From the NCBI GenBank assembly GCA_046349085.1, contig JAXMDA010000008.1:62001-126000 (forward strand): a stretch of 64,000 bases of DNA, written 5' to 3'. Every line of letters begins with the position of its first letter. Position 1 is the stretch's first letter. The notes beneath the pieces are model-generated. The model was not told the origin of the DNA. It was given only the letters and a program-made list of their open reading frames with translations, and made no database searches. The translations under genes were made by a program, and so were the position numbers. Positions 1 to 8,669 of the stretch are shown here, piece by piece. The DNA is from JAJXWB01 sp046349085. GTDB taxonomy: Bacteria > Pseudomonadota > Alphaproteobacteria > Rhizobiales > Beijerinckiaceae.

Positions 1-2
1 GC

Positions 3-821
3 GCGCCGCAGCCCGCAACCGACGACATCCTGACGGTCAACAACATCGAGGTGATCTACAATCACGTCGTGCTGGTGCTGAAGGGCGTTTCGCTCACGGT
101 GCCGCGCGGCGGCATCGTCGCGCTGCTCGGCGCGAACGGCGCCGGCAAGACGACGACGCTGAAATCCATCTCCAACCTGATCCGCGCCGAGCGCGGCGAG
201 GTGACGAAAGGCTCGATCGAGTTTTCGGGAGAACGCGTCGACAAGCTGCGGCCGGACGATCTCGTGCGGCGTGGCTGCATCCAGGTGATGGAAGGCCGGC
301 ACTGCTTCGGCCATCTCTCGATCGAGGAAAACCTGATGACCGGCGCCTTTACGCGCCGGGACGGGCGGCGCGCGATCGCCGATGCGCTCGAGGAAGTTTA
401 TGCATTCTTTCCTCGATTGAAGGAGCGCCGCCAGTCGCTGGCCGGCTATACGTCCGGCGGCGAGCAGCAGATGTGCGCGATCGGCCGGGCGATGATGTCG
501 AAACCGAAGATGATCCTGCTCGACGAACCCTCGATGGGCCTTGCCCCGCAGGTTGTCGAAGAAATTTTTGAAATCGTTCGCGATCTGAATTCCAAGAGCG
601 GCGTGTCCTTCCTCCTCGCGGAGCAGAACACCAATATCGCGCTGCGTTACGCGAACTATGGCTACATCCTCGAAAACGGCCGCATCGTGCTGGACGGCGA
701 AGCGCAGGCGCTGCGGGAAAACCAGGACGTGAAGGAATTTTATCTCGGCGTGTCCGGTGGCGACAGAAAGAGCTTCCGTGACGTAAAACACTACAAGCGC
801 CGCAAACGCTGGCTGGCTTAA
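3..821 (+). CDS. livF: ABC transporter ATP-binding protein, LivF type (5' end outside the window)
   Basis: This is the ATPase of a branched-chain amino acid/organic acid (HAAT-class) importer, acting on the cytoplasmic face of the membrane. The reading frame is open from the first bases of the window, so the true start lies upstream; a GTG at 51 is internal, because the residues before it (ILTVNNIEVIY) are the normal beginning of LivF. Visible motifs are Walker A GANGAGKTT, the signature TSGGEQQ, and Walker B ILLDEPSMGL followed by LLAEQN, the LivF-style ending that lacks the usual H-loop histidine. The C-terminal tail is basic (YKRRKRW), a form often seen when the gene is next to a phenylacetate-CoA-ligase-like gene, as here. 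The substrate is unknown; the ligase suggests an aromatic or branched carboxylic acid. Confidence 0.93.
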   Translation, partial: APQPATDDILTVNNIEVIYNHVVLVLKGVSLTVPRGGIVALLGANGAGKTTTLKSISNLIRAERGEVTKGSIEFSGERVDKLRPDDLVRRGCIQVMEGRHCFGHLSIEENLMTGAFTRRDGRRAIADALEEVYAFFPRLKERRQSLAGYTSGGEQQMCAIGRAMMSKPKMILLDEPSMGLAPQVVEEIFEIVRDLNSKSGVSFLLAEQNTNIALRYANYGYILENGRIVLDGEAQALRENQDVKEFYLGVSGGDRKSFRDVKHYKRRKRWLA

Positions 822-943
822 TCTGCCGCGTTGACGCCTTTTTTCCTCCGTGCCAATGAGAAGGGCGGCTGGGGATACCGCGCCGAAATAAAACAAAATT
901 CGAAACGACGCCTGCTGGCTCGTTCGGCACGAAGGCGGACATC

Positions 944-2173
944 ATGTCGGACTATTTCGATCGTTACGAGACGCGCCCGTTGAAGGCGCGCGAAACTGCA
1001 TTTTTTCGCGATCTTCGCGCGGTATTGAAAATTTCGCGTGCGCGCGCATCGGCTCTGCGCCAGCAACTCAAGGGCGTCGATATCGACGCAATCAAGAGCC
1101 GTTCCGAACTCGCCAAGATTCCGGTTATTCGCAAGAGCGACCTCAAGGCGATGCAGGGCGACAATCCGCCGTTCGGCGGACTGGCCGCGGTGCGCGCCAT
1201 GCAGCTCAAACGCATCCTCGTTTCGCCGGGCCCGATCTTCGAGCCGGAAGGTTTCGGCAAGGACTGGTGGGGCGCGGCGCGCGCGCTCCATGCCGCCGGT
1301 CTGCGCAAGGGCGACCTGATGCTCAACGCCTTCTCGTATCATCTGACGCCCGGCGGCCACATCATGGAAAGCGGCGCGCATGCGCTGTCCTGCACCGTCA
1401 TTCCGGCCGGCGTCGGCAACACGGAACAGCAGCTCGAGGCGATCCAGTATCTCAGGCCGACCGCCTATTGCGGCACGCCCGACTTCCTCAAGGTGCTGCT
1501 CGACAAGTCGCGCGCGGCCGGCATCGACGCCTCCTCGATCAAGCGCGCGCTCGTGTCCGGCGCAGCATTGCCCAACAGCCTGCGCGAAGAACTCGAGAAG
1601 GCCGGGGTCGCGACGCGGCAATGCTACGCCACCGCCGATCTCGGCGTGATCGCCTACGAGTCGGACGCGCGCGAAGGCATGATCGTCAACGAGGGCTGCC
1701 TGCTCGAGATCGTGAAACCCGGCACCGGCGATCCCGTGCCGGAGGGCGAGGTCGGCGAAGTCGTCGTCACGCGGCTCAACGCCGATTATCCGCTGCTGCG
1801 TTTCGCCACCGGCGACCTCTCGGCCGTCCTGCCCGGCAAGTCGCCCTGCGGGCGCACCAACATGCGCATTCGCGGCTGGCTCGGCCGCGCCGACCAGACG
1901 ACCAAGGTCAAGGGCATGTTCGTGCATCCCTCGCAGGTCGCGGAGATTTCGCGCCGCCATCCGGAACTCGGCCGCCTGCGTCTCGTCGTCAGGCGCGAGA
2001 AGGAGCAGGACGTGATGGTGCTGCACGCCGAAGGCAACGGCGCGTGCAAGGCGGACCCGGTCGCCGAGACGCTGCAGGCGATCACCAAGGTGCGCGGCAA
2101 GGTCGAGATCGTGAAGGCGGGCAGCCTGCCGAACGACGGCAAGGTGATCGCTGACGAACGCCCGGCGGGATGA
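944..2173 (+). CDS. PaaK-like AMP-dependent CoA ligase (phenylacetate-CoA ligase family)
   Basis: This 409-residue protein belongs to the adenylate-forming enzymes that convert an aryl or alkyl carboxylate, ATP and CoA into the acyl-CoA. Recognisable family segments are CGTPDF near residue 180, YATADLG near 228, the adenylate-binding RFATGDLS near 287 and the GRADQTTKVKGMFVHP hinge near 312-327. It is slightly shorter than PaaK itself (about 430-440). The ATG has only a poor Shine-Dalgarno sequence. It follows livF by 122 bases and overlaps thiD by 4 bases, so it is probably co-transcribed with the importer and would trap the imported acid as a CoA thioester. The exact substrate cannot be read from sequence. 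Confidence 0.85.
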   Translation: MSDYFDRYETRPLKARETAFFRDLRAVLKISRARASALRQQLKGVDIDAIKSRSELAKIPVIRKSDLKAMQGDNPPFGGLAAVRAMQLKRILVSPGPIFEPEGFGKDWWGAARALHAAGLRKGDLMLNAFSYHLTPGGHIMESGAHALSCTVIPAGVGNTEQQLEAIQYLRPTAYCGTPDFLKVLLDKSRAAGIDASSIKRALVSGAALPNSLREELEKAGVATRQCYATADLGVIAYESDAREGMIVNEGCLLEIVKPGTGDPVPEGEVGEVVVTRLNADYPLLRFATGDLSAVLPGKSPCGRTNMRIRGWLGRADQTTKVKGMFVHPSQVAEISRRHPELGRLRLVVRREKEQDVMVLHAEGNGACKADPVAETLQAITKVRGKVEIVKAGSLPNDGKVIADERPAG

Positions 2174-2979
2174 GCCGCATTCCGAATGTCCTGTCGATCG
2201 CCGGCTCCGATCCGGGCGGCGGCGCCGGCGTCCAGGCCGATCTCAAGACATTTGCCGCCTTCGGCTGCTACGGCATGGCGGCGATCACGGCTCTCACCGC
2301 GCAGAACACGGTCGGCGTGCGCGCCGTGCACGTTCCGCCCGCCGATTTTCTTGGGCGTCAGCTCGACGCGATCTTCGAGGACATCGGCGTCGATGCGGTG
2401 AAGATCGGCATGCTGGCGACGGGCGAGATCGTCGCCGTCGTCGCCGACCGCCTCGCGCGTTTCCATGCGCGCAATGTCGTGCTCGATCCCGTGCTCGTCG
2501 CAACCTCCGGCGACAGCCTCGGCGCGCCCGACGTCGTCGATGCGCTGTTGGAGAAACTTCTGCCGCTCGCCGCGCTAGTCACGCCCAACCTGCCGGAGAT
2601 CGCGCGGCTTCTCGGCCGCGACGTGTCGGCTGCGCCCGAGGACATGCAGCGCGCGGGCGAGGAGCTTCGCGCACGCGGGGCGCGGGCCGTGCTCGTCAAG
2701 GGCGGGCATGGGACCGGCGCGCAGGCCATCGACGTACTCGTGAGCGAGGCCCGCGCCGAACGCTTCGCCGCGCCGCGCGTCGAGACGCGCAACACGCATG
2801 GCACGGGGTGCTCTCTCTCCTCGGCCATCGCCGCGGGGCTGGCGCGCGGCGCGCCGCTGGCGCAGGCGGTCGGCGAGGCAAAGGCCTGGCTGACGGGCGC
2901 GCTGCGGACGGCCGACGATCTCGCGGTCGGGCGCGGCCATGGGCCCGTGCATCACTTTCATGCGCTCTGGCGGAAGTGA
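2170..2979 (+). CDS. thiD: Hydroxymethylpyrimidine/phosphomethylpyrimidine kinase
   Basis: ThiD phosphorylates HMP to HMP-P and then to HMP-PP for thiamine synthesis in the cytoplasm. The 269-residue length is standard. Ribokinase-fold hallmarks are visible: SIAGSDPGGGAGVQAD at residues 9-24, VLDPVLVATSG near 107, LVKGGHG near 176 and the C-terminal anion-hole motif NTHGTGCSLSSA near 209. The ATG overlaps the stop codon of the preceding ligase gene (ATGA), which implies translational coupling. I see no TPP riboswitch in front of it, so it does not look like part of a thiamine-regulated operon. Confidence 0.95.
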   Translation: MSRIPNVLSIAGSDPGGGAGVQADLKTFAAFGCYGMAAITALTAQNTVGVRAVHVPPADFLGRQLDAIFEDIGVDAVKIGMLATGEIVAVVADRLARFHARNVVLDPVLVATSGDSLGAPDVVDALLEKLLPLAALVTPNLPEIARLLGRDVSAAPEDMQRAGEELRARGARAVLVKGGHGTGAQAIDVLVSEARAERFAAPRVETRNTHGTGCSLSSAIAAGLARGAPLAQAVGEAKAWLTGALRTADDLAVGRGHGPVHHFHALWRK

Positions 2980-3055
2980 CCGGAAGCAGCGCCGACGCTG
3001 CTGAGCGGGCGCGCCTCCCATGGCGTTCGCACGCCGGCCCGCCTATGTTCGCCGC

Positions 3056-4114
3056 ATGAATCCCGCTGCGTCCGGCATCCTGCCCTCAGGCCATCCGCCC
3101 CGCGCGCCCCGCGCGACCGGCGTGCTGCTCGTCAATCTCGGCACGCCCGAGGCGACGGATTACTGGTCGATGCGGCGCTATCTGAAGGAGTTCCTCTCCG
3201 ACCGTCGCGTGATCGAGACGCCGCGCCTCGTCTGGTGGCCGGTGCTCAACCTCATCATCCTTTCGACACGACCGCAGAAGAAGGGCAGGGACTACGACGC
3301 CATCTGGAATCGCGAGCGTAACGAAGGCCCGCTGAAGACGATCACGCGGGCGCAGGCCGACAAGCTGGCCGCGCGGATTTCCGGCGCGGCGCAGAAGGCG
3401 GGCCAGCGCCTCGTCGTCGACTGGGCGATGCGCTACGGCGAGCCGTCCATCGCCAGCCGCGTGCAGGCGCTGCAGGACCAGGGCTGCGACCGCATTCTCG
3501 TCGTTCCCCTCTATCCGCAATATTCGGCGGCGACCACCGCGACGGTCGGCGACAAGACCTTCGATGCGCTGAAGGCCATGCGCTGGCAGCCAGCCGTCCG
3601 CATCGCGCCGCCCTGGCACGACGATCCCGTCTATATCGACGCGCTTGCGCGCTCGATCGAGGACGGTCTTGCGGGCCTCGACTTTGCGCCCGACGTCATC
3701 CTCGCCTCGTTCCATGGCGTGCCGCAGGCCTATCTCGACCAGGGCGACCCCTATTACTGCCATTGCGCCAAGACGACGCGACTGCTGCAAGCTCGCCTGC
3801 GCATGGACGAGCGACGGCTGCGCATGACCTTCCAGTCGCGCTTCGGGCCTGCGGAATGGATCAAGCCCTATACGGACGAGACGGTAAAGACGCTCGCGCG
3901 CGACGGCGTGAAGAAGCTCGCCGTCGTCACGCCCGGCTTCGTCGCCGATTGTCTCGAGACGATCGAGGAAATCGGCGTCGAGAACCGCGACTTCTTCCTC
4001 GAGAACGGCGGCGAGAAATTCGCGCGCATCGATTGCCTCAACGACAGCGCGGCGGGGCTGGACGTGATCGAGACGGTCGTGCGGCGGGAATTGCGCGGCT
4101 GGGCGGAATTCTAG
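3056..4114 (+). CDS. hemH: Ferrochelatase
   Basis: HemH inserts ferrous iron into protoporphyrin IX, the last step of protohaem synthesis, and is membrane-associated. From the ATG at 3056 it is 352 residues. An ATG at 3020 would add 12 poorly conserved residues; I prefer 3056. Diagnostic segments are LLVNLGTPEA near residue 24, PLYPQYSAATTA near 150, SFHGVPQAYLDQGDPYYCHC near 218-237 with the metal-binding histidine of SFHG, FQSRFGPAEWIKPYT near 258, and the conserved glutamates of DCLETIEEIG near 296. It follows thiD by 76 bases and may be read from the same transcript. Confidence 0.95.
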   Translation: MNPAASGILPSGHPPRAPRATGVLLVNLGTPEATDYWSMRRYLKEFLSDRRVIETPRLVWWPVLNLIILSTRPQKKGRDYDAIWNRERNEGPLKTITRAQADKLAARISGAAQKAGQRLVVDWAMRYGEPSIASRVQALQDQGCDRILVVPLYPQYSAATTATVGDKTFDALKAMRWQPAVRIAPPWHDDPVYIDALARSIEDGLAGLDFAPDVILASFHGVPQAYLDQGDPYYCHCAKTTRLLQARLRMDERRLRMTFQSRFGPAEWIKPYTDETVKTLARDGVKKLAVVTPGFVADCLETIEEIGVENRDFFLENGGEKFARIDCLNDSAAGLDVIETVVRRELRGWAEF

Positions 4115-4252
4115 AGCGGCTTGCATTCACGTCTACGCAAGCCATCATAGGCGCGTCATTGCGAGGATGGCGCAGTTTTCGTCAGCAATCTGCTCTACGG
4201 CGCGGCGGCCGCGATGCAAGTGGAGCGGGGACTCCATGAACCTGGTGGCTCC

Positions 4253-4924
4253 ATGACCTGGTCGCAATTCCTGCATCCCGCGCAATGGCGGCTCGTCGAC
4301 GTCTGGCCTTACGCCTTCGGCTTCGCAGGCGTGCTGCTGGTGATCGCGAGCTACTGGATGCAGAGCATCTTGAGACTTCGTGGCTTCGCGATCCTCTCCA
4401 ACATATTCGGCATGATCTACGGCCTGTTCGCGCCGTCGCCGGTCAGCGCCGTGCAGCATGTCGTTTCGCTGCCGCTCAACGTCCTTCGCCTGCGCGAGAT
4501 GCGGCGGCTCGTCGCGCGGCTCGGCCGCGCCTCCTCGGGCGACCTGTCGATGGACTGGCTGCGGCCCTTCATGCGGCGACGCGCGTTCAAGGCGGGCGAG
4601 TTCGTGTTTCGCAAGGACGACGAAGCCGACTGCGTCTTCGTCGTCGCCAGCGGCGCGTTTCGACTGGTGGAGACGAAGATCGCCATCGGCGTCGGCCAGA
4701 TGGTCGGCGAAATGGGACTGGTCAACGACGACAACGCGCGCACGCAGGGGCTCGAATGCGTGGAGGCGGGGGAGCTGCTGGTCGCGACCTATATCGAGAT
4801 CAAGGAATTGTTCTTCCAGAATCCCGAATTCGGCTTTTTCTTCCTCAAGCTCGTGTCGCGTCGCTTCCTGCAGAACATCGCGCGGCTGGAAGCGGAACTG
4901 GCGAAGCGGCCGCCGGCGGCGTGA
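4253..4924 (+). CDS. Membrane-anchored cyclic-nucleotide-binding (CNB) domain protein, Popeye-like layout
   Basis: This 223-residue protein has two clear hydrophobic segments (about 18-36 and 43-60), a weaker third (about 62-78), and then a CNB beta-roll (about 100-215). The phosphate-binding cassette is partly conserved: GQMVGEMGLV followed by NARTQ. There is no DNA-binding, kinase or channel domain. Three N-terminal membrane helices followed by a bare CNB domain is the arrangement of Popeye-domain proteins. An ATG at 4214 would add 13 residues that do not look conserved. It stands alone between hemH and a palindromic repeat. The ligand (cAMP, cGMP or none) is unknown. Confidence 0.7.
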   Translation: MTWSQFLHPAQWRLVDVWPYAFGFAGVLLVIASYWMQSILRLRGFAILSNIFGMIYGLFAPSPVSAVQHVVSLPLNVLRLREMRRLVARLGRASSGDLSMDWLRPFMRRRAFKAGEFVFRKDDEADCVFVVASGAFRLVETKIAIGVGQMVGEMGLVNDDNARTQGLECVEAGELLVATYIEIKELFFQNPEFGFFFLKLVSRRFLQNIARLEAELAKRPPAA

Positions 4925-4937
4925 GGCATGCGCGTTG

Positions 4938-5047
4938 CACGTCCTCATCCCGAGGAGCCTGCGAAGCAGGCGTCTCGAAGGATGCTCGAGATGCGGCCAT
5001 GCTTCGAGACGCGATGCTGCGCATCGCTCCTCAGCATGAGGGACGTG
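4938..5047. repeat. Palindromic intergenic repeat, family B (copy 1)
   Basis: Two imperfectly complementary arms, each starting with a CTCAT..GAGGAGC core and running through GCGTCTCGAAG, face each other in the gap between the CNB gene and the 3' end of galE. A second copy is at 54299-54414. The arms carry nested short hairpins such as CCTGCGAAGCAGG. It is too short for a gene and could form a long stem-loop ending both convergent transcripts. Confidence 0.75.
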
Positions 5048-5050
5048 TCG

Positions 5051-6040
5051 TCACCCCAGCTTCATGTTGTGCAGGCGGCGTTCCCAGTCGAGCGCCTGGC
5101 GCACGATCTCCTCGAGATTGTCGTGCTGCGGCGTCCATCCGAGCTTCGTGCGGACGCGCTCGTTGGAGGCGACGATCGCTGCGGGATCGCCGGGTCGGCG
5201 ACCCACGAGCGCCACGGGGAAATCGACGCCCGACACTTTCTTCACGATGTCGATGACCTCGAGCACCGAGTAGCCGCGCTGGTAGCCGACGTTGCAGACG
5301 AGGCTGTCGCCGCCGCCGCGCAGGTGGCGCAGCGCGTCGAGATGGGCGCGCGCGAGATCGGTGACGTGAATGTAGTCGCGCAGGCAGGAGCCGTCGGGGG
5401 TCGGATAGTCGGTCCCGTAGACCTCCATGCCCTTGCGCTGGCCAAGCGCGGCCTGCACGGCGACCTTGATGAGATGCGTGGCGTTGGGCGTCGACTGGCC
5501 CGACCGTCCCTGCGGATCGGCGCCGGCGACGTTGAAATAGCGCAGCGCCACATAGGAGAGCGGCGTCGCTTTCGCCGTATCCTCCAGCATCCACTCGACC
5601 ATGAGCTTCGACCGGCCGTAGGGCGAAATGGGCTTGAGCCTTTCCTCCTCGATGACCGGGTTGTGCTCGGGGTCGCCGTAGACCGCGGCGGTCGACGAGA
5701 AGATGAAGTGCTTCACGCCGGCGTCGACGGCGCATTCCAGCAGCGAACGCGCCTTGGCGGTATTGTTGAGATAATAGCCGAGCGGATCGGAGACGGATTC
5801 CGGCACGACGATCTTCGCCGCGAAATGGATGATCTCCTCGACGCCGTAGCGCGCGAGCGTTTCGGTCACGAGGTCCTCGTCGCCGAAATCGCCGACGATC
5901 AGGGTCGCCTTGTCGGGCACGGCCCAGCGGAAGCCGGTCGAGAGATTGTCGAGGACGACGACGGTTTCGCCGGCGTCGATGAGCTCGAGCGCCATATGGC
6001 TGCCGATATAGCCGGCGCCGCCCGTCACGAGTATGGCCAT
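5051..6040 (-). CDS. galE: UDP-glucose 4-epimerase
   Basis: GalE interconverts UDP-glucose and UDP-galactose for surface polysaccharide synthesis. The 329-residue protein is an extended short-chain dehydrogenase: NAD-binding GGAGYIGSHM at residues 7-16, the catalytic serine segment SSTAAVYGD near 117 and the YxxxK pair in YGRSKLMVEW near 142. The C-terminal half has the usual sugar-nucleotide residues, for example YFNVAGADPQGRSGQ. GalU, which makes UDP-glucose, lies 1.7 kb away on the opposite strand, so both steps of the pathway are in this window. Confidence 0.94.
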   Translation of the reverse strand: MAILVTGGAGYIGSHMALELIDAGETVVVLDNLSTGFRWAVPDKATLIVGDFGDEDLVTETLARYGVEEIIHFAAKIVVPESVSDPLGYYLNNTAKARSLLECAVDAGVKHFIFSSTAAVYGDPEHNPVIEEERLKPISPYGRSKLMVEWMLEDTAKATPLSYVALRYFNVAGADPQGRSGQSTPNATHLIKVAVQAALGQRKGMEVYGTDYPTPDGSCLRDYIHVTDLARAHLDALRHLRGGGDSLVCNVGYQRGYSVLEVIDIVKKVSGVDFPVALVGRRPGDPAAIVASNERVRTKLGWTPQHDNLEEIVRQALDWERRLHNMKLG

Positions 6041-6174
6041 GAAATTCCACCCGTCGGAAAAGTCTGACTAACGCCTGGGGACGCGGACTGAACGCGAGCC
6101 AATGCGACGCTCTGGCCGGTTTACGTCGCGACGGCCAAAAGGTTAGGCTCGAACTCGACAACAAGGAGGCGTCG

Positions 6175-7542
6175 ATGGGCGAGCAGCTCAAATATCAGAT
6201 GGACGAAACGCGGATACCGAAAGTCTGGTACAACATTCAGGCTGATTTGCCGACCCCCGCGCCGGCGGTCCTGCATCCCGGCACCAAGCAGCCGGTTGGT
6301 CCCGACGATCTGAGCCCGCTGTTCCCGATGGCGCTGATCATGCAGGAGGTGACGACCGAGCGCGAGATCGAAATTCCCGAACCGGTGCGCGAAATCTATC
6401 GCATGTGGCGGCCGACGCCGCTCATCCGCGCGCGCGGCCTGGAGCGCGTCCTCGGAACGCCGGCCAAGATCTTCTACAAATACGAGGGCGTGAGCCCGGC
6501 CGGCTCGCACAAGCCGAACACCGCCATTCCGCAGGCCTTCTACAACAAGGAAGCCGGGGTGAAGCGCCTGTCGACCGAGACGGGCGCGGGCCAGTGGGGC
6601 TCCTCGCTCGCGCTTGCCGGCTCGCTGTTCGGGCTGGAAGTGCTCGTCTACCAGGTGCGCGTCTCCTACGACCAGAAGCCGTACCGGCGCGCGCTGATGG
6701 AGACCTATGGCGCGAACTGCCTGCCCTCGCCGTCGAACACGACGGATTATGGCCGCAAGGTGCTGGCGGAGAGGCCCGATCATCCGGGCTCGCTCGGCAT
6801 CGCCATCTCGGAGGCCGTCGAGGTGGCCGCCAAGGACCCGCAGACGAAATATGCGCTGGGCTCGGTGCTGAACCACGTGCTGCTGCACCAGACCGTGATC
6901 GGCTCCGAGGCGATGGAGCAGCTCGCCATGGCCGACGCCTGGCCCGATGTCGTCATCGGTTGCGCGGGCGGCGGCTCGAATTTCGCGGGCATCGCCTTCC
7001 CCTTCATCGGGCAGGGCCTGCAGGGCAAGGCGAAGAAGCCGCGCATCGTCGCGGCGGAGCCGTCGGCCTGCCCGTCGCTGACGCGCGGCAAATACGCCTA
7101 CGATTTCGGCGACACGGCCGGCATGACGCCCCTCGTGAAGATGCACACGCTGGGGTCGGCCTTCACGCCGCCCGGCTTCCATGCCGGCGGCCTGCGCTAT
7201 CACGGCATGTCGGCGCTGGTCTCGCATCTCAAGGAGCTCGGCGAGATCGAGGCGGTCGCCTATGCGCAGCGCGGCTGTTTCGACGCCGCCGTGCAGTTCG
7301 CGCGCTGCGAGGGCATCGTGCCGGCGCCGGAGTCGACGCACGCCGTCAAGGCCGCCGTGGAAGAGGCGCTGCGCTGCAAGCGCGAGGGCAAGGCGGAGAC
7401 GATCCTGTTCGGCCTGTCGGGCCACGGCCATTTCGATATGGGCGCCTATATCGATTATTTCTCCGGCAAGATGCAGGATGTGACCTACGACGAAGCCGAA
7501 TTGCAGAAGGCGCTGGCGGGACTGCCGCAAGTCGCGGCGTGA
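6175..7542 (+). CDS. TrpB2-type PLP-dependent tryptophan synthase beta-like protein
   Basis: This 455-residue protein belongs to the TrpB2 branch of tryptophan synthase beta chains, which joins indole and serine and is usually not partnered with the normal TrpA. The PLP lysine is in SPAGSHKPNTA near residue 111; TETGAGQWGSS near 138 and the phosphate-binding GCAGGGSNFAG near 263 are intact, and the C-terminal GLSGHGHFDM is typical. The start is fixed by a strong Shine-Dalgarno AAGGAGG at 6163-6169. No other trp gene is nearby. It may salvage indole or act on another beta-substituted serine; the natural role of TrpB2 proteins is not settled. Confidence 0.9.
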   Translation: MGEQLKYQMDETRIPKVWYNIQADLPTPAPAVLHPGTKQPVGPDDLSPLFPMALIMQEVTTEREIEIPEPVREIYRMWRPTPLIRARGLERVLGTPAKIFYKYEGVSPAGSHKPNTAIPQAFYNKEAGVKRLSTETGAGQWGSSLALAGSLFGLEVLVYQVRVSYDQKPYRRALMETYGANCLPSPSNTTDYGRKVLAERPDHPGSLGIAISEAVEVAAKDPQTKYALGSVLNHVLLHQTVIGSEAMEQLAMADAWPDVVIGCAGGGSNFAGIAFPFIGQGLQGKAKKPRIVAAEPSACPSLTRGKYAYDFGDTAGMTPLVKMHTLGSAFTPPGFHAGGLRYHGMSALVSHLKELGEIEAVAYAQRGCFDAAVQFARCEGIVPAPESTHAVKAAVEEALRCKREGKAETILFGLSGHGHFDMGAYIDYFSGKMQDVTYDEAELQKALAGLPQVAA

Positions 7543-7584
7543 CGTTGGTTCTTCCTTAAACTGTTCGGGTTAAACCCAAAAAAC

Positions 7585-7610
7585 GGCCGCATTCGCCAGC
7601 GAATGCGGCC
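7585..7610. terminator. Hairpin terminator after the TrpB2 gene
   Basis: A perfect 11-bp stem (GGCCGCATTCG / CGAATGCGGCC) with the loop CCAG lies 42 bases after the TrpB2 stop. On the plus strand it is followed only by TTCTCC. Read on the minus strand it is followed by GTTTTTTGGG, so the better U-tract faces leftward although no minus-strand gene ends here. Confidence 0.65.
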
Positions 7611-7690
7611 TTCTCCATAAGTTGCGGAGCGGATTCGCGCCGAAACCTTTGTTTTCGCGCCCGCCCCGTCGCATCCGAACGGACGAGATC

Positions 7691-8575
7691 ATGAGCAAAC
7701 GCATTCGCAAGGCCGTCTTCCCCGTCGCCGGTCTCGGCACGCGCTTCCTGCCCGCCACCAAGTCAGTGCCGAAGGAAATGCTGACGGTGGTCGACCGGCC
7801 AGTGCTGCAGCATGTCGTCGACGAGGCGCGGGAGGCCGGCATCGAGCATTTCATCTTCGTCACCGGCCGCGGCAAGCAGGTGATCGAGGACCATTTCGAC
7901 ATGTCCTACGAACTCGAGGACACGTTGCAGAAACGCGGCAAGAAGAAGGAATACGACGCGCTGATGGCCGACCTGCCGGCGGCGGGCGCCACCTCCTTCA
8001 CGCGCCAGCAGGCGCCGCTCGGCCTCGGCCATGCGGTCTGGTGCGCGCGCGACATCGTCGGCGACGAGCCCTTCGCGGTGCTGCTGCCGGACATGGTGAC
8101 CAAGGCCACGGGAAAGCTGAAGTCGCGCTGCCTCGCGCAATGTGTGGACGCCTACGCCAGGCACGGCGGCAATATCATCGCGGTCGAGGAAGTCCCGCCG
8201 GAGGAGACGCACCAGTACGGCGTCGTCGCCATCGGCAAGGACGAAGGCCATACGTTCGAGATCACCGGCATGGTGGAGAAGCCGCCGAAGGGCACGGCGC
8301 CGTCAACCTCGATCATCTCGGGCCGCTACATTCTCGGCCCGGAGATCTTCAAGATCCTGGAGACGCAGGAGCGCGGCGCGGGCGGCGAGATCCAATTGAC
8401 CGACGGCATGAAGACGCTGGCGAAATCGCAGGGTTTCCACGGCGTGCGCTTCGACGGCGTGACCTACGACACCGGCTCCAAGATCGGCTTCCTGATGGCG
8501 AACGCCGCCTTTGCGCTCGACAATCCCGAATTGGCGGAGGCCTACAAGGCTGGCCTGAAGAAACTGATGGCGTAG
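7691..8575 (+). CDS. galU: UTP-glucose-1-phosphate uridylyltransferase
   Basis: GalU makes UDP-glucose from UTP and glucose-1-phosphate for exopolysaccharide, LPS and glucan synthesis. From the ATG at 7691 it has 294 residues, the normal size; the frame is open 23 codons upstream, but that extension is not family-like. The nucleotide-binding signature GLGTRFLPATKSVPKEML lies at residues 13-30, followed by VVDRPVLQHVVDEA; QQAPLGLGHAV near 100, the metal-binding aspartate in LLPDM, and VEKP near 195 are present. It is preceded by a hairpin terminator and is probably transcribed alone. Confidence 0.95.
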   Translation: MSKRIRKAVFPVAGLGTRFLPATKSVPKEMLTVVDRPVLQHVVDEAREAGIEHFIFVTGRGKQVIEDHFDMSYELEDTLQKRGKKKEYDALMADLPAAGATSFTRQQAPLGLGHAVWCARDIVGDEPFAVLLPDMVTKATGKLKSRCLAQCVDAYARHGGNIIAVEEVPPEETHQYGVVAIGKDEGHTFEITGMVEKPPKGTAPSTSIISGRYILGPEIFKILETQERGAGGEIQLTDGMKTLAKSQGFHGVRFDGVTYDTGSKIGFLMANAAFALDNPELAEAYKAGLKKLMA

Positions 8576-8669
8576 CTGCCGATCCTTTGACCGCGCCATC
8601 GCGCGCCGGGGCGGCCGTCTCGGCGCGCAAGACGCCTTCCGTCATTCCGTCGCGTCTTTTGGCCGCGTG

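Noticed and set aside
4154..4192. Possible decayed half-copy of the family A palindrome before the CNB gene
   Set aside because: CGTCATTGCGAG and AGCAATC are present, but the rest differs too much to call it a repeat with confidence.
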